Positions 1 through 11,626 of a stretch of DNA of 64,000 nt are shown piece after piece (position 1 is the stretch's first letter; every line of letters starts with the position of its first letter). Origin of the DNA: Hofstenia miamia. Taxonomy: Eukaryota; Xenacoelomorpha; Acoela. Under the pieces are notes generated by a model. It was not told the origin of the DNA, made no database searches, and was given only the letters and a program-made list of their open reading frames with translations. The stretch spans positions 212,380 through 276,379 of the forward strand of contig SCFE01000107.1 in assembly GCA_004352715.1 (NCBI GenBank). Reading direction: 5' to 3'. The position numbers and the translations under genes were made by a program.

Positions 1-856
1 ATATATATATAAAAATGAACATTTTTTGATTCTAGAATTGGCGTCTGTGACTTTATTGAAACTTTTATGTATTGAGAAAAATTTGAAGCTGCTTTCTGTG
101 TTTGAAAAGCATTTTAAGTTGTGTAAATCTAAGAGATTTGAATATTCTCTTAAACGCCAAAAAATGAACCCCGAGATAGTCTTACCATTTGTAATTGTTT
201 CCTTAATAATTTTCTAAGCGTTCATAGCAAAATATTTTAGGCTATTTGTTGCTGTCAAAGGTCTTAGACCCCTTGATTATCTGAACACTATGCATGGGAA
301 AAATTTAAAAGCTTGTGCTTTGAAAATACGAAAATTTGCCCTGTAAATTAAACTCAGGAATAATTATGTATATTGATTATCATTCTCTTGTCTTGTTGAT
401 CAATTTATATTTACTATTCAACAACAGCATCCTGAGATTTTTTTAAGGAGGTAATTGGATTTTCCTTACTATAGTACATCTATTTGATTTTAATAAACAT
501 ATATTCCTGCTGTAAATAATTCATGCAATTACTGCTTATCGAATATATTTTTGCTTTAGTACAAAGTTTACATTATAGGTCGGCTTGGAAAATATTCGAA
601 TTATGATAATACTAATCAAACAACATTTTGCTCAAGGAATTATCGCTGCAAATTTAGCAAAACAGCTCTGAGAAAGATTGATTATGTTTTAATAAATTTA
701 TTAATTGCAATAATGTTTTTATATCAAAAAATATACTAAGGCTCTATTAGTACATAAACAAATTGAATAACAGCAAAAAATTTGAAAATTATAGTAATGC
801 ATTTTCCATTTTTCACAGTTTCATATATGTATGCGCACTATATTATTGTACATTGC

Positions 857-859
<3 letters not shown>

Positions 860-895
<36 letters not shown>
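860..895. repeat. (TA)n microsatellite upstream of P450 exon 1
   Basis: Pure TA run about 50 bp before the inferred exon 1 acceptor. Confidence 0.9.
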
Positions 896-897
<2 letters not shown>

Positions 898-945
898 ATA
901 TATTGTAGTGTATTTTCTTATTAGCTATAGCTCTAAATACTTTAG

Positions 946-3900
946 ACATTTTGCAATAACATTGCAATCTTCATTGCCATTTTTGCATGCCTTGGCACAT
1001 GGTATGTCTATAGTTGGAAGCAATTTAAACGAAATCTTCTAAGATGGCCTGGACGCACCTATCCAATCATTGGAAATTCCCTGGAAAGATTTCTCGAAAG
1101 TGGAGGGGAGCTAAAACTCTTAGAGGTATGTGCAATGCTCACTTCTTACAATAATGTTTTTTCAAAGACTATATGTTCAAATTTGAATATACTAAGTTGA
1201 GATTAATGGTGAAGCTATAATACATAATCTTGGTTTAATACTAAAGCCTTACACATACATCAATTTTCCAAAACAAAATGAAATTTACACTGGTTTTATA
1301 AGAAATACGTCATGGATTGTAAATCACTAAGGATTTAGCATTAAAATATGTTCACTTATAAACGTGTTTAGAATATAAGACTTCAACATTGTTCATTCGC
1401 CACTAGTTTTGAATGTGGCGAGGAGCCCCATCTTGTTCAATTCATTCATATCAAGCTGAGGCTGATTTGAAATAATTTTACGTTAATATTAAATTTGCAC
1501 TACATTTCTTGACCGTTAGGGGGCTTATAAACGTGTAAATAAATTTCGTCTAATGAATTTACGCCCACTGCGCTGTATACAGTGCCGGACAAAAGTTTAG
1601 CATCAAGCATTATTTTTAACAAAAAATGATTAATCAACCTTGCAGAATGTGTATAGTATAAACCTAATGAATCTAACAACTATACTAATCATATCACAAT
1701 TTTATGTGCCTGTATAGAAAATAAGAATTCCAGAAATAGGCGGCATGTACATGTCTGAATGTATTTTTGCAAAAGGTAAAGCACATGTACAGTAAGCAAA
1801 AGGTATTGAGAAATAAAATGAAAATAATCTAAAAACAAATCAAAGCAATAACCTAAAGTCTTTCAATATTTTGTGGGATAACCTTTGTTTTTCAACACAG
1901 CTGAAAATCGATGGGGCATACTGTCCACCACTGCATGACATGTTTCTTTGGTAATTTCCTTGCACCAGATTTTCTTGATTGCTTCTTTTAAATCTGCGAT
2001 GTTCTTCAAATTTTCATGTGATAGCTTACTTTTTAGAATCTGCCAAAGATTCTCGATCAGATTAAGGTCGGGCGAATTACCAGGCCATTCCAACACTACG
2101 ATATTCCATTCTTGAATCCATTCTTTGACCTTGCGAGCTGAATGGCATGGGGCGTTATCATGTTGGAACACATTCGCCTCGCAAATGTCCATAAAAATCG
2201 GCAATTTCTCCTCAAGTACTTCAATGTATTTTTGAGCATTCATGCGGCAGTTTTTAGGCAGGAATGTCAAAGCTCCTCTTCGTTTATAACTGAAACAGCC
2301 CCAGACCATAATTGACTGGGGGTGCTTCTTTGTTTTGACCGTGAAGCGTGGATTTAATGGAGAGCTCCCAATTGGCCGTCGAACAAACTGTTGAGTAGCT
2401 GGTGCCAAGTCAAAATTGCTTTCATCACTAAATATCATACTTCTCCACTGCTCAAGCGTCCAATCCTTGTGTGTTCGACAGAATTGTAGTCTCTTGGAAA
2501 GCATTGCCTTTGTAATTAGGGGTTTCTTTGTCGGTTTTTTAGCTTTTGAATGAAATGAACTGACCAATCGTCGCCTGATGGTTCATGTAGACACTCCAAG
2601 GGTTGAGTGTTGATCTCTCTTGATATCTGTTGCGGTAACAAACGGATTCTTGACTGCAGCTCTATGGATTGCTGCATCATCCCGTGTTGATGTCTTGCGA
2701 GGACGCCCACTTCTCGGTAAAGGCTCGGTAGTTCCCATGACCCGATGTTTCTGCAAAGTTCTTGTAACAGCTGACTGAGACACTCCAAGGTCGGCTGCAA
2801 TCTCACGATGGGTTTTCGTTGTATGCATGGACAAGCTCACAATAGAGTGACGGACTGTGTCTGGTAGTTGCGCTTTCTTTGGCATGATTATTAGAAATGA
2901 ATTGACAATACTGCACTTCTAACGATCAAGAAGTTATGTACATGAATGCAATTCAATTTAACCGATAGAAATCGGACCAATAGAAATAAACACAACATGA
3001 GTGAATCACTTAATTAAATGTCGTTTAGTTTTGTGTGACGCCAATCAGTGTAAATCAAAGCGTATAAATCGATAGATAAGAATCAACAAATAGGCCTTTG
3101 TAAATGCTGCGTGGAAATGTTGAACTCTATAATATTGGGTGCTCGGCTTATGTAGAAATAGACTACCATAAATGCATATAGGCCTAAATATTCTACCTTA
3201 TATATATTCTACATGCTCATAGATGTTATTAAAGGTCAATATATTGGTTGGCTTCTTCTGTACTTTTGATATTTCTTGTTCTGAAAATGATAGAGATAGA
3301 TTAACAAATATTTCAACAAAAAGATAACTTGATGCTAAACTTTTGTCCGGCACTGTACAATATATCTCAACTGAACACTCTGAATAGAATATTGATTACT
3401 ATGACATCGACTCTTTAATCAGCTGCTAAAAGCATGATAATGTGTATATGGTTAGTAATATATTTTGTAATAGGTTAGAGGGGCATCTATACTAATGAGT
3501 CACAAATTTACATCATTGGTCTCATACTTTTGAACGACACTGCAGATTAGAATGATAATTACTGAAAATTATTAATTAACCTGCCCCACAACTGAAGTCA
3601 TTTATCATTTTGCCCCAACTACACATGTAGTTAGTTTCGTGATTTTCAACTCTAAATTTAAAGCTGCACGTCTGTGTTTAAGGAGCAACGAAGGACCAAA
3701 GCACATGGAATAGCTCTTTATCAATTCCCAAATAAGGTTGTATCAATTGTAACTGACTACAAATTACTCAATGAGTTGTTTACGACATTCAGTAATGAAA
3801 CATCAGACAGAGTGGACGGTACTATTTTTACTGAAGAATTTCCAATGGGAAGAGCAATTATAGAATCGTCTGGAAAGCTATGGCAACTTCACCGAAAAGA

Positions 3901-6439
3901 AGTCTTGGTTGCCTTACGCAAACTGGGGTTAGGTTTCTCATCATTAGAAAGTAAGGTTAGTGAGGTTGTTTTCCATATATATTGTATACCCATATATTTT
4001 TGTAAATAAGTAAGCTTATTGCAATTCAAAATTTAAACCTGGAATGAGGTTCACCATTGTTTTTTAACTACTGTTGGCAACTATACATTTTCAGCTGAAT
4101 GTACTATTACGTTAAATTGAAAAATATTTTGCAGCACAGGGTGTGTCAAAAGTAGCTTGACTTTCCAAATTACAATAACTTTTTATTCATATGAAGCCAA
4201 ACAATAATATATGTAAGTAAACAAACTCTAATAGGGGGAATTACAGATAAATTAAAACAAATGTTCAAATAGTCCTACATTCTGCTCAATAGTAAGTTCA
4301 CATCTTGGTTTCAGTACTCAGGTCAGGTCAGGTGATCTAGAAGGCCATGCATGACCAAAACCTCTGCCAATAACCGACTGCATTTTTCGTTTCTGTCTTA
4401 GTTGTGGAAACATATGGTCACGGAGCATACTGGTGTAATTATCCTGATTTACTGTATCCGGAAAGAAAAATGGCTTTAGCACATAATTTTCACTGAATGC
4501 CATCAACACACATACTTTTTCAGGGTGCAAGTTTTCTGTTATTACTTGCCGAGGGTTCTAAGACGCCCATAGGGTACAATTACGATGGTTGACCATTCCA
4601 TCCATAGAAAAATAGGCCTCATTGTTACTTCAAATAAATTTTGTTCCCTGCAAAACTTAGAATGTTTAGTTTCAAAATTATCCTAAAACATGTGTTTTGA
4701 TCACTTTTAAAGTAGCGTTTACCCCAAATGGCAAGCCATTAATAGGCTGAAAATGAATTATTATAGTTGCCATGTGATGGTTGTTAATTAATGGGCCATT
4801 GATGAATATCCGAAAACTGCCCATTTAATACCAGTAATGGTCCATTACAGGCAAAAACAGGTCTTTGATTATATATATATATATATATATATACATTTAC
4901 GTACTAACTGTGAATATTACAACTTTGGACAACTATTACACTATGTTTATAAAATATTAAATTATTTGGTATGAAATGTATATTTCATTTTAATATTTTG
5001 ACTAACATCTGAATAGTACTTATAGGCAGATTTGTGCCATCGACTGGGTTTTTTACAATGTGAAGTTTAAGTCAATTTTTTAGGGTAGGACAGTTAAGCT
5101 TTGAATGTCAAATTTAGTTTGGGATCTAGATTGATAAGTACAAAACATTTTAAATATTATCACTCAGAATTATTCATTCTCGGTCCAGTAACCCGACTTG
5201 CAATAAAAAATATTATCCGGTGACCGGGTTCTGCTCTAAGCTATGACATGGTGACCAGGTTTATCCGGCACCCTGTTTGCAACTCTGCTTATATGTACAA
5301 ACCATTACCCTCTAATTTTTATGGAGAAACAGCCGTGATTAAGGTAGTCTTGATGTACCCAATACATTTTACATGTTAATAAATTAAAAATACTCATAAT
5401 CATAAAAATTTAGGCAAACATTGAATCCGAAGCACTCATAGAGCATCTATCAAAAGCCAAAAAACATACTTCAATGAATTATGTTGCAAACGCCTTTGCA
5501 ACAGCAACAGCCAACATGATAAATCAGTTATGCTTTGGTAAAAGATTTAACTATGGTGACACTGCGTTTCGCAAATTACACAGAAATATAAATACTGTGA
5601 TTGGCTACGATCCCTACGATTTTCGATATTTTGTTCCTAGGTGGGTTCGTAGGTTACCATTTTTGTATAAACCTAAATTTGAAGAAATGGTTGTCGCCTT
5701 GAAAGATATTCAACACTTCGTTGAAAATCAAATGGAAATTCACGATCAATCATTGGATGAAGAATGTCTGCTTACCATGTTTTATAAAAAGCAGAAATCT
5801 ATGCCGAATGAGTTTAGTTATGATGATATTGTTGGATGCTGTATGGATTCAATGTTAGCCGGCACAGACACTACATCTGTGACACTATCATGGGTTATCG
5901 CATTTATGGCACTCTATCCTGATGTTCAACGTCGTGTTAAGTTACATATAAAGGAAGTTCTCCAAGACAAACACTTTGAATATAAGGATATAGAAAATTT
6001 GCCCATTTTGCAAGCATTCGTTTTAGAATCGCAAAGATTTGGTTCAACTGCTTTAGTTACTGTTCCACATTATGTAAATAAAACAATTACTACAAGTCAG
6101 GGCTATGTTTTTACAAAAGGATCAGTTATAATTGGCCATTTATTTGCTATTACGAGAGATGAGAACGCTTTTGAGTATCCTGACACATTTGATTTACGTA
6201 ATTTTTTAGCAGATGACCTAACAATAAAAAAGAATGATAATTTTATTCCATTTGGACATGGGCCAAGAATTTGTGTTGGTGAGAAGCTCGCTAAGTTAGA
6301 ACTCTATACATTTGCTGTAAAAATTTTCCAAAATTTCACAGTTTCTGCTTTGGATGATGAAAAAATTCATGAAAATTTCGCTGATGTCGGTGGAGGTAGA
6401 AGACCAGCAAATTTTCGATTCAAGCTCACTGTTGACTAA
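946..6439 (+). CDS. Cytochrome P450, CYP2-clan-like, three recognised exons
   Basis: Microsomal haem-thiolate monooxygenase; substrate unknown. Exons: 946-1125, 3683-3955 and 5414-6439, joined in phase 0 at both introns (donors gtatgt and gttagt, acceptors aag and tag). The join gives about 491 residues, the usual family length. Exon 1 gives a hydrophobic anchor, then a basic stretch and the proline-rich RWPGRTYPIIGN. Exon 2 has the C-helix WQLHR and RKLGLGFSSLE, typical of the CYP2 clan. Exon 3 has the I-helix AGTDTT (about residue 300, base 5858), ExxR as ESQR (6026-6037), and haem motif FGHGPRICVG with Cys near residue 438 (6272). The conserved Arg-Phe after the K-helix reads FDLRNFL, so the Arg is displaced by one. 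Exon 1 is closed upstream by an in-frame stop at 943-945 and has no ATG; a short leader exon is probably missing. AATAAA (6439-6444) overlaps the stop codon. Confidence 0.9.
1374..1433 (+). repeat. Dispersed inverted repeat, copy 1 (P450 intron 1)
   Basis: About 60 bp identical, in reverse complement, to 16973-17032. It contains its own hairpin, CGCCAC then GTGGCG around an 11-base loop. Confidence 0.85.
1580..3355 (-). mobile_element. Tc1 transposon with perfect 28-bp terminal inverted repeats, in P450 intron 1
   Basis: A 1776-bp element bounded by TA on both sides (1578-1579 and 3356-3357), as expected for Tc1/mariner insertion. The ends 1580-1607 and 3328-3355 are exact inverted repeats beginning CAGTGCCGGACAAAAG. 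It encodes one Tc1 transposase on the minus strand, opposite to the host P450. Identical ends and an almost intact coding frame point to a recent insertion. Confidence 0.95.
1863..2885 (-). pseudogene. Tc1 transposase, one in-frame stop
   Basis: DD34E cut-and-paste transposase. The minus-strand frame runs from Met at 2885 to a stop at 1863, about 340 codons, the normal Tc1 length. The N-terminal part has a helix-turn-helix (HREIAADLGVSQSAVTRTL) and an AT-hook-like SGRPRK. The catalytic core shows FSDES (first Asp), HDNAPCHSA (second Asp) and SPDLNLIEN (Glu), with exactly 34 residues between the second Asp and the Glu. The only defect seen is a TGA codon at 2583-2585, inside the conserved stretch before TIRRRL; the frame is unchanged on either side. 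So it is either a one-substitution pseudogene or a sequencing error. Confidence 0.93.
4137..4670 (-). pseudogene. Degraded mariner-type transposase remnant in P450 intron 2
   Basis: Reading the minus strand from about 4670 to 4318 gives a run resembling mariner-like DDE transposases: NNEAYFSMDGMVNHRN, then a stop, NLHPEKVCVLMAFSENYV, FFFPDTVNQDNYTSMLRD and WPSRSPDLT. At least two in-frame stops are present. The sequence jumps from QLRQKRK almost directly to IGRG...WPSRSPDL, so the segment that should hold the second catalytic Asp is deleted. A terminus-like cagggtgtgtcaaaagtag lies at 4137-4155; no matching opposite end was found. Dead remnant. Confidence 0.75.
4869..4892. repeat. (TA)n microsatellite
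   Basis: Short pure AT dinucleotide run inside P450 intron 2. Confidence 0.9.
5027..5287. mobile_element. hAT-type MITE in P450 intron 2
   Basis: A 261-bp non-coding unit. The left end reads CAGATTTGTGCC and the right end, reverse-complemented, CAGAGTTGCAAAC, sharing CAGANTTG. It is flanked by cttatagg (5019-5026) and cttatatg (5288-5295), a 7-of-8 match that fits the 8-bp target duplication of hAT elements. The interior has several CCGG-rich patches but no reading frame. Its right end is 126 bp upstream of P450 exon 3. Confidence 0.65.
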
Positions 6440-6444
6440 ATAAA

Positions 6445-8848
6445 GTGTAACAAGCATTTATAACGCAAATATTTTGATGCAAGCTTGTATATCTGTACAA
6501 CTGTTAATAATTTATAAATCTTATTCATATAACTTTACATATTCTTTGAATTCATCATACGCAAAAGAAATTTGTTGAATCAAATTTTCACGTCAGTAAT
6601 TGTTTTCCTGTTTCTAGAAATATACATATTCTGAACACTAAACCCTATATTCATTCGAAAGCCTAGCCCTTATTCTAATCCTGACGTTTCTTATTTGGTG
6701 TCCAATGGTCTGTGTCCAAAATTCCTTCTGTCGAAAGTTCTAGGTCCCACAGTTACGATGGCTGAGCAATTATTTTTCCTATGGAAATATAAGAAAAAAA
6801 AACAGGCTTGCCGTTGTGTGAGTTTTTTTAATACAACAACCAACATAACACGCAGTAAAACAGTGTTGCGTCACACAACAGTCACAACACAACAAAATTA
6901 TTAAATGTATTCTTAAGAAATCAAATACTAAATGCTTACAATTTCTGCAATACCAAATCTTTTTTAATAACAAAATGTAGTGTTTTCAAAATAATTACAA
7001 TAAATAAATGGTCATTAGGTATTGCATTTAAATGTATTCTATTCTTAATTTGTTAAGGATCTTAAAAATATATTTACAGTAGAATTCCTATATATCAACA
7101 TTTCTACAAGTCTTCCAATCAATATGCGAAATCGAGATGATTAGAAATCTAATGTATATAAATCACCTCAACGGTCTTTCTAGTTACTTATGCTATTATA
7201 AGCAAAGCAAATACGATGGAACAGAATTCCTAAAATATACAATGATTCATTCAAATATATAATGCACTCAAAATTAATTTGTTCAATTTTCACATTTCTA
7301 TAACTTTGCAATCCACTTGGGTGTAGTTCAACTTTCACAAATTATGAAGCAATTTTTTATTACACAAGTATCGTTTAAAAAAACTGATCTGCAAAAAAAC
7401 TAAAGTACGAACACTTTATCAAGTACAATTATTGAAAGCAATCAACAAATGTTCAAATACATGTACAATATCATTTTTTTTCTTTAACAAAAAGACTTTC
7501 ATTTTCATTATTAGTAATTGTTAGTAAGACTGTAGAACTCAAACAAAGGTGAGGTGCCCAAATGTTTGCTGACTCTTTGCCAGTGCAAATTGTTCTTAAT
7601 TTTTAAAGGGTGCACTAGCTAAATCCAAGGAACATTGCCAAGTTTCATTTTTGAAAATTTCTTTGTGGTTAACTTTAGAGTGTTCCCATAATTTTTTACG
7701 TTGCATAACAAATTCAACGACTTTTTAAAAAGAATATTGCAAGCAGAAGTGTACTCACTGGAGGTGGGGGAGACAGGGGCATGGAGTCCACCTATCAGTT
7801 TTTTTTAAATTTGAGAAGGGGACGTAGAAGGACACAAATATAATTTTGCTTTGCAGTACATAATTTGTTTTAGAGAAGAAACATCATGTTTAAACGTAAC
7901 CATTAATTCTAATCCTTTATATTTAAAATATTCAATATTTTTCTATATTTACAACTTTGAAATAAGATTTTGACAGATTTAACAAACATGTGTTTTGTTA
8001 GTTAAAAAAATTGTGGAACAAATGTAATCCTTTTGAATATATTTACATAAGGCATATAGTTCTCAAAACTTGACTAAAAAATTATATTATTTTGGTAATC
8101 CAATATTCTTGATATACCTATTTTTAAAGACTAATTTGATATTTAGACATAGAGATGAATGTCTAAAGGCATTTTTTACATATTTGTACCTGCATTTGTA
8201 AGTGAAATTGTATTTGTTGCTTGGTGCGAGTATATTAGGGTTATGCAGGCGTACCATTCAGTTCAATGGAACTGCGAGTTGCTACTAAGTATTACAGCGC
8301 TAATGGGACTAACAAGGGCCTAGGATAATAAAAAAGAAAAACTGGTATTATGAATTTAAGTATGTTGCTCAAAATTTGACAAATTTCGTCCAGAATAGAA
8401 ATCATGTAGTGAAACTATGGGTCCAGAAATTTTCAAGGGAATGAAATGGTCAAGAACTGGGACACGAATACAATATCAATAGTTGATTCGGATCCCACAG
8501 AACCCTAGTGTGGTTTCAGTGAAACTGTTGAATGTTGTGTAATGGTCAATAAAATATAATATAATGACCAAACTTTTTTTTCAAGTGCAAATTTGCAAAT
8601 TTTATGCAGCTGAATAATTATCCCCACACAACATGTTATTCCATAAACACAGCAGGCATTGACCAAATTAATCGTGGTATTTATCTAAACTATGCACCAT
8701 AACCATAAATGGAAGGATTCTGTTTTTGAACGACTTAAGACATTACAACAGCAGTAATTGCACATTTTTCTGTAATGATAACAAATTTTTTCAGTAATCT
8801 TGAAGCCTTTTCAGAAAAGCTTCGAGTTTTTTTAGATTAACAAACACA
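6445..8848. other. Intergenic, nothing recognised
   Basis: AT-rich sequence after the P450 poly(A) signal. I see no convincing exon, RNA gene or transposon end. I looked specifically for an innexin N-terminal exon (the TyrTyrGlnTrpVal region) and did not find one. Confidence 0.5.
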
Positions 8849-8856
8849 CCTGCAAC

Positions 8857-10620
8857 CAGGGCCCAGCTAACCGGGGTGCTGGAGTGATGCACCCCCGAAT
8901 ATTTTTTCTCAGGGGGCGGCAAAATCACCATTTAACAGATGTTGTGATACATTTATTTTCCATTCATTTTCTTGATTTACAATGCAGTATGTCTATATCT
9001 TTATACATTTTTTTGAAGTATAAATATGAATAAGACATTTGTGTTTTCTCTGTAAATGTAATTCTTAAATCTCAGTCATTACAAGGACTACACATTATTT
9101 ACATTTTCGAGCTATTGGATTTGTTCTATTCTTCTAATCTAAGCGAAAGATTAGCTTTAATGTAGCTTAAATTGGTTTTAAAGGAACTCTCTTATTAGGT
9201 CTAAATAATATTATTTAACTTTTTTTTCTAAGCAGTTCTTAATTTGGAATGCTCATATTTAAATTTTGTATTACAAATCTGTATTTCTACTTCTAGCCTT
9301 GAGAATATTGTTAACCTTTAGTAGGCTTAACTTATTTTTATCCAATACCATAGAATCAACAAGTTGAAACATATACAAAAATAGAAATTCGTTTTTAAAT
9401 TATTTTAATTCTTCCGAAAATGTCTTTATTGAACCAATCAAAAACAATTTTAAGACCTCCACCACTGCTGTGTTTTATTAAGTGTGAATCTTATCTTTGT
9501 TATTTAGCATAAAATATTTTGCTTTCAACTATAATTTTGGTATGCCACTTAAAATCGGTCAAAAATAAATTCAGCCTAGTCGAAGTCAGAATAGAAAACA
9601 TATATTTCCTGCTTTTCTTGTTGAAGCAGATGTATTCAGGTGGCTGTTGCTTCCAGTGAAAGATCTCTTAGTTAGCTCAGAATGATTTAGAAATGCTTGA
9701 AAACAATTATGGGTGATGACAGACTAGAAGAACTTTTGCTCTATATTGTGAAAAATATTTGAAAGAAAATTTGAATGTAGTATAATAAAAAACTGATGTT
9801 TAAAGTTTAGAAACAGCTATTGGTTGTTTTATATATGTGTATTTTCAAATCAGATTGATTTTTAACATTATAGGCAAGCAATCAAAAGTCAACTAAGTAT
9901 CTGTTTATGGACATATATATGTATATATATATTGACAAATAATCAGATGTAACAGAATATACGAGATAGTCGTGACCAAAAATACAGAATGACAAAATAA
10001 GAGGCAGGTTATAGTCCTTGATAATATACAAATATCTTTCTTATTAATATCATTGACCAAAGATAGCGAGAGCTTTGGTAATATAACTGCACACATCTGC
10101 AGGATCCCATTGGAAAAAATTGTTCAGAGCAGAAAATAATATAATTCAGAAGAAACATTTGTACCATTGAATTAGTGTAGGGGAACTTTAATGCGCTTTT
10201 AATTTTAAAAGATAAATTTCAATAGGATTGCGTGAAATCGAATTTTGTTTTGAAGCTGAAATTGCTTTGTAACCAAAATAGAATGTAATCTTTGGACTAC
10301 ATGCAGGATATTTTTGTAATTTTGTCTACACTAGGACGTTTAGATTTAGAACAATAAAAATGCAAAATCAAAATTTTCAAAATCAGAAACTTGCAAAATT
10401 GCTCTGAAAATTATTTTTTCCACTGCAATTAATCGTAGTGTTTGACTGACAGTTTTGTTTAATTTTTCTCATTTTGCTGATCAAAATATGAATTCATAGT
10501 CCCTATTTCAAGATACTTTATTTAACCACCTTGTGAATAACTGTTTGAATTTGCAAATATTGAATGGGCAGCAATTTTGCTGATGCACTCCCTCATATAT
10601 TTTTTCTCGCTGGGCCTCTG
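8857..10620. mobile_element. Non-autonomous hAT-like element or composite, copy 1
   Basis: The left end is CAGGGCCCAGC at 8857. The right end at 10620, reverse-complemented, is CAGAGGCCCAGC, so the ends form imperfect inverted repeats of about 11 bp. The interior holds block A (about 9250-9790), a (TA)n-led block B (about 9932-10265), block C (10270-10555) and a terminal block D (10557-10620). All four recur at 19.3-20.8 kb. No transposase is visible. The 8-mers flanking these two ends (cctgcaac and gtcttagg) do not match. Confidence 0.55.
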
Positions 10621-11321
10621 GTCTTAGGCTATTTTAGTCCTATTTGATTTGTCCTCAGTCATGTCCCTCGTTCTATTCCAGTCCCACAACATAACATTAT
10701 GTAAGCTAATATTTGCAAAAATTATTAGTAACTTTCTCAGTGGATGAATACTTTGGGAAGCACATTCCTTAATGCACTAATTTGTAATCTTCTAGAGATA
10801 TTATCAATGCAATATTGGATTATTCCTGGCAAAGTATTTGAGATATTTTTCTCAAAATTTACCATATATTCTTTATAAGCCAAGTTTTTAGATTTGATCA
10901 TCAACTTTATTTTTTTATTAATACCTTCACTTTGATAACAATGTGATACTTGGGACAGAAAAAGTTTACAGAGTTTTCCAAAGTAGCTACTGATAAATGC
11001 TTCGAGCATGTCAACAATACAACTAATAAAAATACTTTTCCAAGTTTTTTCGCCTCAATAATTTGGTTTTAATCGTTTGAAGACATCGTTGCCTCATTTC
11101 GGGATTTATATCCATCTTTAATAGGTTCATTTATTCCTTGTCTTGAATATTATTATAAATGATCGGCAAAGCGGTTTTCAGTACTTAGGTATTTGAAACT
11201 TTTCTTATTAACAAAGAAACACCAATGTAGTGAATGAGATTTTTCGAGCATTGTATTAGTAATTTGTGAATATTGTTAATTTATTAATAAGAATTTTTTA
11301 ATGTTTATCAGGCGTCTTTAG

Positions 11322-11593
11322 GTAAGAGACAAAACTATCCAACATGTTTCTCGCCATCTTGATCGCTATTTCTGCAGCCAACGCGAATATCGACACGGGT
11401 GTTGGCCGCACTGTAAACAGTTCGTATCAAAGTTTTTCTGCTTCGCCTGTAATCGACGAAATGGAAATTATTTAAATGTCTTTTATCTTTTTTCCAAGTT
11501 TCTCTACATTGTCAATGCCTTCGCACAGTTGGTAGCTCTCAATGAATTTCTCGGAGACAGGTATTTCTAAAAACGTATTGTCAGTTATTTCAA

Positions 11594-11626
<33 letters not shown>

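Noticed and set aside
782-1042. 86-codon ORF through a TA repeat before P450 exon 1
   Set aside because: Different frame from the P450 exon, and largely translated microsatellite.
2516-2806. Minus-strand ORF of 96 codons
   Set aside because: Alternate frame over the Tc1 transposase; the true frame crosses a single TGA.
9792-9820. CTGATG...GAAAC resembling a hammerhead
   Set aside because: Helix II cannot form between the two core strands.
11344-11475. Small ORF with a signal-peptide-like start
   Set aside because: It is an out-of-frame shadow of the innexin exon, which aligns in a different frame with correct splice phases.
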